Shown: in pieces, positions 52,001 through 64,000 of the stretch
Position numbering within the stretch: position 1 is the first letter of the stretch
How the letters are laid out: each line of letters opens with the position of its first letter
NCBI GenBank assembly: GCA_948144175.1
Contig: CANXME010000292.1
Coordinates: 1-64,000, forward strand
Reading direction: 5' to 3'
From: Closterium sp. NIES-65
Taxonomy: Eukaryota > Streptophyta > Zygnematophyceae > Desmidiales > Closteriaceae
DNA: 64,000 nt
Program-made: the position numbers and the translations under genes
Notes under the pieces: generated by a model
What the model saw: only the letters and a program-made list of their open reading frames with translations
Told to the model about the DNA's origin: nothing
Databases searched by the model: none

Positions 52001-55000
52001 GTGCAAAATAGCAAGAAAAAGGGGCTAGCGTGTGCAAAATAGCAAGAACAAATGCCTAGCGTGTGCAAAATTGAAAGAACAAGAGTCTAGCGTATGCAAA
52101 ACAGCAAGAACAAGGGCCTAGCGTGTGCAAAATTGCAAGAACAAGGGCCTAGCGTGTGCAAAATTTCAGGAACAAGGGCCTAGTGTGTGCAAAATTGCAA
52201 GAACAAGGGCCTAGTGTGTGCAAAATAGCAAGAAAAAAGGGCTAGCGTGTGCAAAATAGCAAGAACAAGGGCCGAGCGTGTTTAAAATTGCAAGAACAAG
52301 GGTCTAGCGTGTACAAAATTGCAAGAACAAGGGCCTAGCGTGTGCAAAATTGCAAGAACAAGGGCCTAGCGTGTGCAAAATTGCAAGAACAAGGGCCTAG
52401 CGTGTGCAAAATTGCAAGAACAAGGGCCTAGGGTGTGCAAAATAGCAAGAAAAAGGGGCTAGCATGTGCAAAATAGCAAGAACAAATGCCTAGCGTGTGC
52501 AAAATTGCAAGAAAAAGGGTCTAGCGTGTGCAAAATAGCAAGAACAAGGGCCTAGCGAATGCAAAATTGCAAGAACAAGGGCCTAGGGCATGCAAAATTT
52601 CAGGAACAAGGGCCTAGTGTGTGCAAAATTGCAAGAACAAAGGCCTAGTGTGTGCAAAATAGCAAGAAAAAAGGGCTAGCGTGTGCAAAATAGCAAGAAC
52701 AAGGGCCTAGCGTGTGCAAAATTGCAAGAACAAGGGTCTAGCGTGTGCAAAATTGCAAGAACAAGGGTCTAGCGTGTGCAAAATTGCAAGAACAAGTTCC
52801 TAGCGTGTGCAAAATTGCAAGAACAAGGGTCTAGCGTATGCAAAATAGCAAGAACAAGGGCCTGGCGTGTGCAAAATTGCAAGAACAAAACCCTAGCGTG
52901 TGCGAAATTGCAAGAACAAGGGCCTAGCGTGTGCAAAATTGCAACAATAAGGGTCTAGCGTGTGCAAAATAGCAAGAACAAGGGCCTAGCATGTGCAAAA
53001 TTGCAAGAACAAGGGTCTAGCGTGTCCAAAATAGCAAGAAGAAGGGCCTAGCGTGTGCAAAATTGCAAGAACATAAGCCTAGCATGTGCAAAATTGCAAG
53101 AACAAGGGCCTAGCGTGTGAAAAATTGCAAGAACAAGGGTCTAGCTTGTGCAAAATAGCAAGAACAAGGGCATAGCGTGTGCAAAATTGCAATAACAAGG
53201 GCCTAGTGTATGCAAAATTGCAAGAACAAGGGTCTAGCGTGTGCAAAATAGCAAAAACAAGGGCATAGTGTGTGCAAAATTGCAAGAACAAGGGCCTAGC
53301 GTGTGCAAAATTGCAATAATATGGGTCTAGCATGTGCAAAATAGCAAGAACAAGGGCCTAGCGTGTGCAAATTTGCAAGAACAAGGGCCTAGCGTGTGCA
53401 ATCTTGCAAGAACAAGGGCCTAGCGTGTGCAAAATTGCAAGAACAAGGGTCTAGCGTGTGGAAAATAGCAAGAACAAGGGCCTAGCGTGTACAAAATTGC
53501 AAGAACAAGGGTCTAGCGTGTGCAAAATTGCAAGAACAAGGGCCTTGCGTGTGCAAAATTGCAAGGACAAGGGTCTAGCGTGTGCAAAATTGCAAGAACA
53601 AGGGTCTAGCGTGTGCAAAATAGCAAGAACAAGGGCCTAGCGTGTGCAAAATTGCAAAAACAAGGGCCTAGCATGTCCAAAATTGCAAGAATAAGGGTCT
53701 AGCGTGTGCAAAATAGCAAGAACAAGGGCCTAGCGTGTGCAAAATTGCAAGAACAAGGGCCTAGCGTGTGCAAAATTTCAGGAACAAGGGCCTAGCGTGT
53801 GCAAAATTGCAAGAACAAGGGCCTAGTGTGTGCAAAATAGCAAGAAAAAAGGGCTAGCGTGTGCAAAATAGCAAGAACAAGGGCTGCGCGTGTTTAAAAT
53901 TGCAACAACAAGGGTCTAGTGTGTACAAAATTGCAAGAACAATGGCCTAGCGTGTGCAAAATTGCAAGAACAAGGGCCTAGCGTGTGCAAAATTGCAAGA
54001 ACAAAACTCTAGCGTGTGCAAAATTGCAAGAACAAGGGTCTAGCATGTGCAAAATTGCAAGAACAAGGGCCTAGCGTGTGCAAAATTGCAAGAACAAGGG
54101 TCTAGCGTGTGCAAAATTGCAAGAACAAGGGTCTAGCGTGTGCAAAATTGCAAGAACAAGGACCTAGCGTGTGCAAAATAGCAAGAAAAAGGGTCTAGCG
54201 TGTGCAAAATAGCAAGAACAAGGGCCTAGCGTGTGCAAAATTGCAAGAACAAGGGCCTAACGTGTGCAAAATTGCAAGAAAAAAGGGCTAGCGTGTGCAA
54301 AATAGCAAGAACAAGGGCTGCGCGTGTTTAAAATTGCAACAACAAGGGTCTAGTGTGTACAAAATTGCAAGAACAAGGGCCTAGTGTGTGCAAAATTGCA
54401 AGAACAAGGGCCTAGCGTGTGCAAAATTGCAAGAACAAAACTCTAGCGTGTGCAAAATTGCAAGAACAAGGGTCTAGCATGTGCAAAATTGCAAGAACAA
54501 GGGCCTAGCGTGTGCAAAATTGCAAGAACAAGGGTCTAGCGTGTGCAAAATTGCAAGAACAAGGGTCTAGCGTGTGCAAAATTGCAAGAACAAGGACCTA
54601 GCGTGTGCAAAATAGCAAGAAAAAGGGTCTAGCGTGTGCAAAATAGCAAGAACAAGGGCCTAGCGTGTGCAAAATTGCAAGAACAAGGGCCTAACGTGTG
54701 CAAAATTGCAAGAACAAGGGTCTAGCGTGTGCAAAATTGCAAGAACAAGGGTCTAGCGTGTGCTAAATAGCAAGAACAAGGGCCTAGCGTGTGCAAAATT
54801 GCAAGAACAAGGGCCTAGCGTGTGCAAAATTGCAAGAATAAGAGTCTAGCGTGTGCAAAATAGCAAGAACAAAGGCCTAGCGTGTGCAAAATTGCAAGAA
54901 CAAGGGTCTAGCGTGTGAAAAATAGCAAGAACAACGGCCTAGCGTGTGCAAAATGGCAAGAACAAGGGCCTAGCGTGTGCAAAATTGCAAGAACAAGGGC

Positions 55001-58000
55001 CTAGCGTGTGCAAAATTGCAAGAACAAGGGCCTAGGGTGTGCAAAATAGCAAGAAAAAGGGGCTAGCGTGTGCAAAATAGCAAGAACAAATGCCTAGCGT
55101 GTGCAAAATTGCAAGAAAAAGGGTCTAGCGTGTGCAAAATAGCAAGAACAAGGGCCTAGCGAATGCAAAATTGCAAGAACAAGGGCCTAGGGCATGCAAA
55201 ATTTCAGGAACAAGGGCCTAGTGTGTGCAAAATTGCAAGAACAAAGGCCTAGTGTGTGCAAAATAGCAAGAAAAAAGGGCTAGCGTGTGCAAAATAGCAA
55301 GAACAAGGGCCTAGCGTGTGCAAAATTGCAAGAACAAGGGTCTAGCGTGTGCAAAATTGCAAGAACAAGGGTCTAGCGTGTGCAAAATTGCAAGAACAAG
55401 TGCCTAGCGTGTGCAAAATTGCAAGAACAAGGGTCTAGCGTATGCAAAATAGCAAGAACAAGGGCCTGGCGTGTGCAAAATTGCAAGAACAAAACCCTAG
55501 CGTGTGCGAAATTGCAAGAACAAGGGCCTAGCGTGTGCAAAATTGCAACAATAAGGGTCTAGCGTGTGCAAAATAGCAAGAACAAGGGCCTAGCATGTGC
55601 AAAATTGCAAGAACAAGGGTCTAGCGTGTCCAAAATAGCAAGAAGAAGGGCCTAGCGTGTGCAAAATTGCAAGAACATAAGCCTAGCATGTGCAAAATTG
55701 CAAGAACAAGGGCCTAGCGTGTGAAAAATTGCAAGAACAAGGGTCTAGCTTGTGCAAAATAGCAAGAACAAGGGCATAGCGTGTGCAAAATTGCAATAAC
55801 AAGGGCCTAGTGTATGCAAAATTGCAAGAACAAGGGTCTAGCGTGTGCAAAATAGCAAAAACAAGGGCATAGTGTGTGCAAAATTGCAAGAACAAGGGCC
55901 TAGCGTGTGCAAAATTGCAATAATATGGGTCTAGCATGTGCAAAATAGCAAGAACAAGGGCCTAGCGTGTGCAAATTTGCAAGAACAAGGGCCTAGCGTG
56001 TGCAAAATTGCAAGAACAAGGGTCTAGCGTGTGCAAAATTGCAAGAACAAGGGTCTAGCGTGTGCAAAATTGCAAGAACAAGTGCCTAGCGTGTGCAAAA
56101 TTGCAAGAACAAGGGCCTAACGTGTGCAAAATTGCATGAACAAGGGTCTAGCGTGTGAAAAATTGCAAGAACAAGGGTCTAGCGTGTGCTAAATAGCAAG
56201 AACAAGGGCCTAGCGTGTGCAAAATTGCAAGAACAAGGGCCTAGCGTGTGCAAAATTGCAAGAATAAGAGTCTAGCGTGTGCAAAATAGTAAGAACAAAG
56301 GCCTAGCGTGTGCAAAATTGCAAGAACAAGGGTCTAGCGTGTGCAAAATAGCAAGAACAAGGGCCTAGCGTGTGCAAAATGGCAAGAACAAGGGCCTAGC
56401 GTGTGCAAAATTGCAAGAACAAGGGCCTAGCGTGTGCAAAATTGCAAGAACAAGGGCCTAGTGTGTGCAAAATAGCAAGAAAAAGGGGCTAGCGTGTGCA
56501 AAATAGCAAGAACAAATGCCTAGCGTGTGCAAAATTGCAAGAACAAGAGTCTAGCGTATGCAAAACAGCAAGAACAAGGGCCTAGCATGTGCAAAATTGC
56601 AAGAACAAGGGCCTAGCGTGTGCAAAATTTCAGGAACAAGGGCCTAGTGTGTGCAAAATTGCAAGAACAAGGGCCTAGTGTGTGCAAAATAGCAAGAAAA
56701 AAGGGCTAGCGTGTGCAAAATAGCAAGAACAAGGGCCGAGCGTGTTTAAAATTGCAAGAACAAGGGTCTAGCGTGTACAAAATTGCAAGAACAAGGGCCT
56801 AGCGTGTGCAAAATTGCAAGAACAAGGGCCTAGCGTGTGCAAAATTGCAAGAACAAGGGCCTAGCGTGTGCAAAATTGCAAGAACAAGGGCCTAGGGTGT
56901 GCAAAATAGCAAGAAAAAGGGGCTAGCGTGTGCAAAATAGCAAGAACAAATGCCTAGCGTGTGCAAAATTGCAAGAAAAAGGGTCTAGCGTGTGCAAAAT
57001 AGCAAGAACAAGGGCCTAGCGAATGCAAAATTGCAAGAACAAGGGCCTAGGGCATGCAAAATTTCAGGAACAAGGGCCTAGTGTGTGCAAAATTGCAAGA
57101 ACAAAGGCCTAGTGTGTGCAAAATAGCAAGAAAAAAGGGCTAGCGTGTGCAAAATAGCAAGAACAAGGGCCTAGCGTGTGCAAAATTGCAAGAACAAGGG
57201 TCTAGCGTGTGCAAAATTGCAAGAACAAGGGTCTAGCGTGTGCAAAATTGCAAGAACAAGTGCCTAGCGTGTGCAAAATTGCAAGAACAAGGGTCTAGCG
57301 TATGCAAAATAGCAAGAACAAGGGCCTGGCGTGTGCAAAATTGCAAGAACAAAACCCTAGCGTGTGCGAAATTGCAAGAACAAGGGCCTAGCGTGTGCAA
57401 AATTGCAACAATAAGGGTCTAGCGTGTGCAAAATAGCAAGAACAAGGGCCTAGCATGTGCAAAATTGCAAGAACAAGGGTCTAGCGTGTCCAAAATAGCA
57501 AGAAGAAGGGCCTAGCGTGTGCAAAATTGCAAGAACATAAGCCTAGCATGTGCAAAATTGCAAGAACAAGGGCCTAGCGTGTGAAAAATTGCAAGAACAA
57601 GGGTCTAGCTTGTGCAAAATAGCAAGAACAAGGGCATAGCGTGTGCAAAATTGCAATAACAAGGGCCTAGTGTATGCAAAATTGCAAGAACAAGGGTCTA
57701 GCGTGTGCAAAATAGCAAAAACAAGGGCATAGTGTGTGCAAAATTGCAAGAACAAGGGCCTAGCGTGTGCAAAATTGCAATAATATGGGTCTAGCATGTG
57801 CAAAATAGCAAGAACAAGGGCCTAGCGTGTGCAAATTTGCAAGAACAAGGGCCTAGCGTGTGCAATCTTGCAAGAACAAGGGCCTAGCGTGTGCAAAATT
57901 GCAAGAACAAGGGTCTAGCGTGTGGAAAATAGCAAGAACAAGGGCCTAGCGTGTACAAAATTGCAAGAACAAGGGTCTAGCGTGTGCAAAATTGCAAGAA

Positions 58001-61000
58001 CAAGGGCCTTGCGTGTGCAAAATTGCAAGGACAAGGGTCTAGCGTGTGCAAAATTGCAAGAACAAGGGTCTAGCGTGTGCAAAATAGCAAGAACAAGGGC
58101 CTAGCGTGTGCAAAATTGCAAAAACAAGGGCCTAGCATGTCCAAAATTGCAAGAATAAGGGTCTAGCGTGTGCAAAATAGCAAGAACAAGGGCCTAGCGT
58201 GTGCAAAATTGCAAGAACAAGGGTCTAGCGTGTGCAAAATTTCAGGAACAAGGGCCTAGCGTGTGCAAAATTGCAAGAACAAGGGCCTAGTGTGTGCAAA
58301 ATAGCAAGAAAAAAGGGCTAGCGTGTGCAAAATAGCAAGAACAAGGGCTGCGCGTGTTTAAAATTGCAACAACAAGGGTCTAGTGTGTACAAAATTGCAA
58401 GAACAAGGGCCTAGCGTGTGCAAAATTGCAAGAACAAGGGCCTAGCGTGTGCAAAATTGCAAGAACAAAACTCTAGCGTGTGCAAAATTGCAAGAACAAG
58501 GGTCTAGCATGTGCAAAATTGCAAGAACAAGGGCCTAGCGTGTGCAAAATTGCAAGAACAAGGGTCTAGCGTGTGCAAAATTGCAAGAACAAGGGTCTAG
58601 CGTGTGCAAAATTGCAAGAACAAGGACCTAGCGTGTGCAAAATAGCAAGAAAAAGGGTCTAGCGTGTGCAAAATAGCAAGAACAAGGGCCTAGCGTGTGC
58701 AAAATTGCAAGAACAAGGGCCTAACGTGTGCAAAATTGCAAGAACAAGGGTCTAGCGTGTGCAAAATTGCAAGAACAAGGGTCTAGCGTGTGCTAAATAG
58801 CAAGAACAAGGGCCTAGCGTGTGCAAAATTGCAAGAACAAGGGCCTAGCGTGTGCAAAATTGCAAGAATAAGAGTCTAGCGTGTGCAAAATAGCAAGAAC
58901 AAAGGCCTAGCGTGTGCAAAATTGCAAGAACAAGGACCTAGCGTGTGCAAAATAGCAAGAAAAAGGGTATAGCGTGTGCAAAATAGCAAGAACAAGGGCC
59001 TAGCGTGTGCAAAATTGCAAGAACAAGGGCCTAACGTGTGCAAAATTGCATGAACAAGGGTCTAGCGTGTGAAAAATTGCAAGAACAAGGGTCTAGCGTG
59101 TGCTAAAAAGCAAGAACAAGGGCCTAGCGTGTGCAAAATTGCAAGAACAAGGGCCTAGCGTGTGCAAAATTGCAAGAATAAGAGTCTAGCGTGTGCAAAA
59201 TAGTAAGAACAAAGGCCTAGCGTGTGCAAAATTGCAAGAACAAGGGTCTAGCGTGTGCAAAATAGCAAGAACAAGGGCCTAGCGTGTGCAAAATGGCAAG
59301 AACAAGGGCCTAGCGTGTGCAAAATTGCAAGAACAAGGGCCTAGCGTGTGCAAAATTGCAAGAACAAGGGCCTAGTGTGTGCAAAATAGCAAGAAAAAGG
59401 GGCTAGCGTGTGCAAAATAGCAAGAACAAATGCCTAGCGTGTGCAAAATTGCAAGAACAAGAGTCTAGCGTATGCAAAACAGCAAGAACAAGGGCCTAGC
59501 GTGTGCAAAATTGCAAGAACAAGGGCCTAGCGTGTGCAAAATTTCAGGAACAAGGGCCTAGTGTGTGCAAAATTGCAAGAACAAGGGCCTAGTGTGTGCA
59601 AAATAGCAAGAAAAAAGGGCTAGCGTGTGCAAAATAGCAAGAACAAGGGCCGAGCGTGTTTAAAATTGCAAGAACAAGGGTCTAGCGTGTACAAAATTGC
59701 AAGAACAAGGGCCTAGCGTGTGCAAAATTGCAAGAACAAGGGCCTAGCGTGTGCAAAATTGCAAGAACAAGGGCCTAGCGTGTGCAAAATTGCAAGAACA
59801 AGGGCCTAGGGTGTGCAAAATAGCAAGAAAAAGGGGCTAGCATGTGCAAAATAGCAAGAACAAATGCCTAGCGTGTGCAAAATTGCAAGAAAAAGGGTCT
59901 AGCGTGTGCAAAATAGCAAGAACAAGGGCCTAGCGAATGCAAAATTGCAAGAACAAGGGCCTAGGGCATGCAAAATTTCAGGAACAAGGGCCTAGTGTGT
60001 GCAAAATTGCAAGAACAAAGGCCTAGTGTGTGCAAAATAGCAAGAAAAAAGGGCTAGCGTGTGCAAAATAGCAAGAACAAGGGCCTAGCGTGTGCAAAAT
60101 TGCAAGAACAAGGGTCTAGCGTGTGCAAAATTGCAAGAACAAGGGTCTAGCGTGTGCAAAATTGCAAGAACAAGTGCCTAGCGTGTGCAAAATTGCAAGA
60201 ACAAGGGTCTAGCGTATGCAAAATAGCAAGAACAAGGGCCTGGCGTGTGCAAAATTGCAAGAACAAAACCCTAGCGTGTGCGAAATTGCAAGAACAAGGG
60301 CCTAGCGTGTGCAAAATTGCAACAATAAGGGTCTAGCGTGTGCAAAATAGCAAGAACAAGGGCCTAGCATGTGCAAAATTGCAAGAACAAGGGTCTAGCG
60401 TGTCCAAAATAGCAAGAAGAAGGGCCTAGCGTGTGCAAAATTGCAAGAACATAAGCCTAGCATGTGCAAAATTGCAAGAACAAGGGCCTAGCGTGTGAAA
60501 AATTGCAAGAACAAGGGTCTAGCTTGTGCAAAATAGCAAGAACAAGGGCATAGCGTGTGCAAAATTGCAATAACAAGGGCCTAGTGTATGCAAAATTGCA
60601 AGAACAAGGGTCTAGCGTGTGCAAAATAGCAAAAACAAGGGCATAGTGTGTGCAAAATTGCAAGAACAAGGGCCTAGCGTGTGCAAAATTGCAATAATAT
60701 GGGTCTAGCATGTGCAAAATAGCAAGAACAAGGGCCTAGCGTGTGCAAATTTGCAAGAACAAGGGCCTAGCGTGTGCAATCTTGCAAGAACAAGGGCCTA
60801 GCGTGTGCAAAATTGCAAGAACAAGGGTCTAGCGTGTGGAAAATAGCAAGAACAAGGGCCTAGCGTGTACAAAATTGCAAGAACAAGGGTCTAGCGTGTG
60901 CAAAATTGCAAGAACAAGGGCCTTGCGTGTGCAAAATTGCAAGGACAAGGGTCTAGCGTGTGCAAAATTGCAAGAACAAGGGTCTAGCGTGTGCAAAATA

Positions 61001-64000
61001 GCAAGAACAAGGGCCTAGCGTGTGCAAAATTGCAAAAACAAGGGCCTAGCATGTCCAAAATTGCAAGAATAAGGGTCTAGCGTGTGCAAAATAGCAAGAA
61101 CAAGGGCCTAGCGTGTGCAAAATTGCAAGAACAAGGGCCTAGCGTGTGCAAAATTTCAGGAACAAGGGCCTAGCGTGTGCAAAATTGCAAGAACAAGGGC
61201 CTAGTGTGTGCAAAATAGCAAGAAAAAAGGGCTAGCGTGTGCAAAATAGCAAGAACAAGGGCTGCGCGTGTTTAAAATTGCAACAACAAGGGTCTAGTGT
61301 GTACAAAATTGCAAGAACAAGGGCCTAGCGTGTGCAAAATTGCAAGAACAAGGGCCTAGCGTGTGCAAAATTGCAAGAACAAAACTCTAGCGTGTGCAAA
61401 ATTGCAAGAACAAGGGTCTAGCATGTGCAAAATTGCAAGAACAAGGGCCTAGCGTGTGCAAAATTGCAAGAACAAGGGTCTAGCGTGTGCAAAATTGCAA
61501 GAACAAGGGTCTAGCGTGTGCAAAATTGCAAGAACAAGGACCTAGCGTGTGCAAAATAGCAAGAAAAAGGGTCTAGCGTGTGCAAAATAGCAAGAACAAG
61601 GGCCTAGCGTGTGCAAAATTGCAAGAACAAGGGCCTAACGTGTGCAAAATTGCAAGAAAAAAGGGCTAGCGTGTGCAAAATAGCAAGAACAAGGGCTGCG
61701 CGTGTTTAAAATTGCAACAACAAGGGTCTAGTGTGTACAAAATTGCAAGAACAAGGGCCTAGTGTGTGCAAAATTGCAAGAACAAGGGCCTAGCGTGTGC
61801 AAAATTGCAAGAACAAAACTCTAGCGTGTGCAAAATTGCAAGAACAAGGGTCTAGCATGTGCAAAATTGCAAGAACAAGGGCCTAGCGTGTGCAAAATTG
61901 CAAGAACAAGGGTCTAGCGTGTGCAAAATTGCAAGAACAAGGGTCTAGCGTGTGCAAAATTGCAAGAACAAGGACCTAGCGTGTGCAAAATAGCAAGAAA
62001 AAGGGTCTAGCGTGTGCAAAATAGCAAGAACAAGGGCCTAGCGTGTGCAAAATTGCAAGAACAAGGGCCTAACGTGTGCAAAATTGCAAGAACAAGGGTC
62101 TAGCGTGTGCAAAATTGCAAGAACAAGGGTCTAGCGTGTGCTAAATAGCAAGAACAAGGGCCTAGCGTGTGCAAAATTGCAAGAACAAGGCCTAGCGTGT
62201 GCAAAATTGCAAGAATAAGAGTCTAGCGTGTGCAAAATAGCAAGAACAAAGGCCTAGCGTGTGCAAAATTGCAAGAACAAGGGTCTAGCGTGTGAAAAAT
62301 AGCAAGAACAACGGCCTAGCGTGTGCAAAATGGCAAGAACAAGGGCCTAGCGTGTGCAAAATTGCAAGAACAAGGGCCTAGCGTGTGCAAAATTGCAAGA
62401 ACAAGGGCCTAGGGTGTGCAAAATAGCAAGAAAAAGGGGCTAGCGTGTGCAAAATAGCAAGAACAAATGCCTAGCGTGTGCAAAATTGCAAGAAAAAGGG
62501 TCTAGCGTGTGCAAAATAGCAAGAACAAGGGCCTAGCGAATGCAAAATTGCAAGAACAAGGGCCTAGGGCATGCAAAATTTCAGGAACAAGGGCCTAGTG
62601 TGTGCAAAATTGCAAGAACAAAGGCCTAGTGTGTGCAAAATAGCAAGAAAAAAGGGCTAGCGTGTGCAAAATAGCAAGAACAAGGGCCTAGCGTGTGCAA
62701 AATTGCAAGAACAAGGGTCTAGCGTGTGCAAAATTGCAAGAACAAGGGTCTAGCGTGTGCAAAATTGCAAGAACAAGTGCCTAGCGTGTGCAAAATTGCA
62801 AGAACAAGGGTCTAGCGTATGCAAAATAGCAAGAACAAGGGCCTGGCGTGTGCAAAATTGCAAGAACAAAACCCTAGCGTGTGCGAAATTGCAAGAACAA
62901 GGGCCTAGCGTGTGCAAAATTGCAACAATAAGGGTCTAGCGTGTGCAAAATAGCAAGAACAAGGGCCTAGCATGTGCAAAATTGCAAGAACAAGGGTCTA
63001 GCGTGTCCAAAATAGCAAGAAGAAGGGCCTAGCGTGTGCAAAATTGCAAGAACATAAGCCTAGCATGTGCAAAATTGCAAGAACAAGGGCCTAGCGTGTG
63101 AAAAATTGCAAGAACAAGGGTCTAGCTTGTGCAAAATAGCAAGAACAAGGGCATAGCGTGTGCAAAATTGCAATAACAAGGGCCTAGTGTATGCAAAAAT
63201 GCAAGAACAAGGGTCTAGCGTGTGCAAAATAGCAAAAACAAGGGCATAGTGTGTGCAAAATTGCAAGAACAAGGGCCTAGCGTGTGCAAAATTGCAATAA
63301 TATGGGTCTAGCATGTGCAAAATAGCAAGAACAAGGGCCTAGCGTGTGCAAATTTGCAAGAACAAGGGCCTAGCGTGTGCAAAATTGCAAGAACAAGGGT
63401 CTAGCGTGTGCAAAATTGCAAGAACAAGGGTCTAGCGTGTGCAAAATTGCAAGAACAAGTGCCTAGCGTGTGCAAAATTGCAAGAACAAGGGCCTAACGT
63501 GTGCAAAATTGCATGAACAAGGGTCTAGCGTGTGAAAAATTGCAAGAACAAGGGTCTAGCGTGTGCTAAATAGCAAGAACAAGGGCCTAGCGTGTGCAAA
63601 ATTGCAAGAACAAGGGCCTAGCGTGTGCAAAATTGCAAGAATAAGAGTCTAGCGTGTGCAAAATAGTAAGAACAAAGGCCTAGCGTGTGCAAAATTGCAA
63701 GAACAAGGGTCTAGCGTGTGCAAAATAGCAAGAACAAGGGCCTAGCGTGTGCAAAATGGCAAGAACAAGGGCCTAGCGTGTGCAAAATTGCAAGAACAAG
63801 GGCCTAGCGTGTGCAAAATTGCAAGAACAAGGGCCTAGTGTGTGCAAAATAGCAAGAAAAAGGGGCTAGCGTGTGCAAAATAGCAAGAACAAATGCCTAG
63901 CGTGTGCAAAATTGCAAGAACAAGAGTCTAGCGTATGCAAAACAGCAAGAACAAGGGCCTAGCGTGTGCAAAATTGCAAGAACAAGGGCCTAGCGTGTGC
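43004..64000. repeat. 31-bp satellite, about 677 monomers, with higher-order repeats
   Basis: The monomer is CTAGCGTGTGCAAAATTGCA followed by AGAACAAGGGC. Main variants: AATTGC or AATAGC in the middle and C or T at the last base. The array is uninterrupted to the window edge, and one monomer near 62190 has lost a G. Distinctive variant strings recur at 46297, 49211, 49862, 52776, 55380, 57240, 60154 and 62757. Spacings are 2914, 651, 2914, 2604, 1860, 2914 and 2603 bases, that is 94, 21, 94, 84, 60, 94 and 84 monomers (the last minus one base). Copies of these blocks are almost identical, showing recent block amplification. No gene is present; short open frames are by-products. Confidence 0.97.
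49211..50512. repeat. Tandem 651-bp (21-monomer) duplication in the satellite
   Basis: The same series of monomer variants starts at 49211 and again at 49862, exactly 651 = 21 x 31 bases later. Only the second copy is followed by the AATCTTGC and TGGAAAATAGC variants that follow this series elsewhere (46297, 52776, 57240 and 60154 copies). Confidence 0.85.

Noticed and set aside
46297..63320. Recurring identical 60-aa and 86-aa open frames
   Set aside because: They come from 31-bp monomers that happen to lack CTAG in the stop phase, and they recur only because the higher-order blocks are duplicated.
43004..64000. CRISPR-like array (31-bp repeats)
   Set aside because: Repeats are head-to-tail with no unique spacers, the host is eukaryotic and no cas-like gene is near. 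It is a satellite.

Overview
The window looks like nuclear DNA of a photosynthetic streptophyte. A streptophyte green alga such as a zygnematophyte (desmid) is my best guess, at low confidence. The reasons are a GC-rich, intron-bearing trichome-birefringence-like (TBL) gene, LTR retrotransposons whose primer-binding sites resemble the plant initiator-tRNA-Met type (TGGTATCAGAGC), and very abundant tandem repeats. No bacterial-style operons, CRISPR arrays or organellar genes are visible.

Layout. 1-3650: 3' part of a GC-rich coiled-coil protein gene on the + strand, with an 18-bp and a 44-bp minisatellite in one intron. 3650-5400: AT-richer intergenic DNA holding a ~690-bp element with 57-bp terminal inverted repeats. 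5403-7455: a TBL/DUF231 family gene in three exons. 7745-38364: one large block of nested transposons. 38365-41490: several unrelated tandem arrays, a second miniature LTR element and an inverted-repeat family. 41490-43003: a gene-less LTR element. 43004-64000: an unbroken 31-bp satellite with higher-order structure that runs off the right edge.

The nested block can be resolved layer by layer from target-site duplications (TSDs). A Copia element on the - strand (called Copia-3; TSD AAAAC at 7745-7749 and 38360-38364) inserted first. A pogo/Tigger-like DNA transposon (7755-24940, TA duplication, 27-bp imperfect terminal inverted repeats, four-exon transposase) then landed five bases inside its 3' LTR. 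Two further Copia elements landed in the DNA transposon: Copia-1 (7948-14039, TSD CAAAC, LTRs differing at 1 of 440 positions, intact 1,725-residue Gag-Pol) and Copia-2 (17462-24919, TSD CTTTT, degenerate). A fourth Copia (Copia-4, + strand, 30007-36719) split the protease region of Copia-3. A 348-bp miniature LTR element (TRIM) then split Copia-4 (33514-33861, TSD GCGTC). A solo LTR of the same TRIM sits in Copia-3 (27971-28111, TSD AGCGC).

The most unusual item is that TRIM family. It has 139-bp LTRs, a PBS and a 70-base interior. It also carries a perfect-consensus tRNA-type Pol III A box at the end of the 5' LTR and a B box in the interior, so a tRNA-like promoter spans the LTR/PBS junction. 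This resembles, with a tRNA instead of 5S RNA, the Cassandra TRIMs of land plants. The second most unusual item is the 21-kb satellite, whose blocks recur at exact multiples of 31 bp. All coordinates and matches were read by eye; no database search was run.
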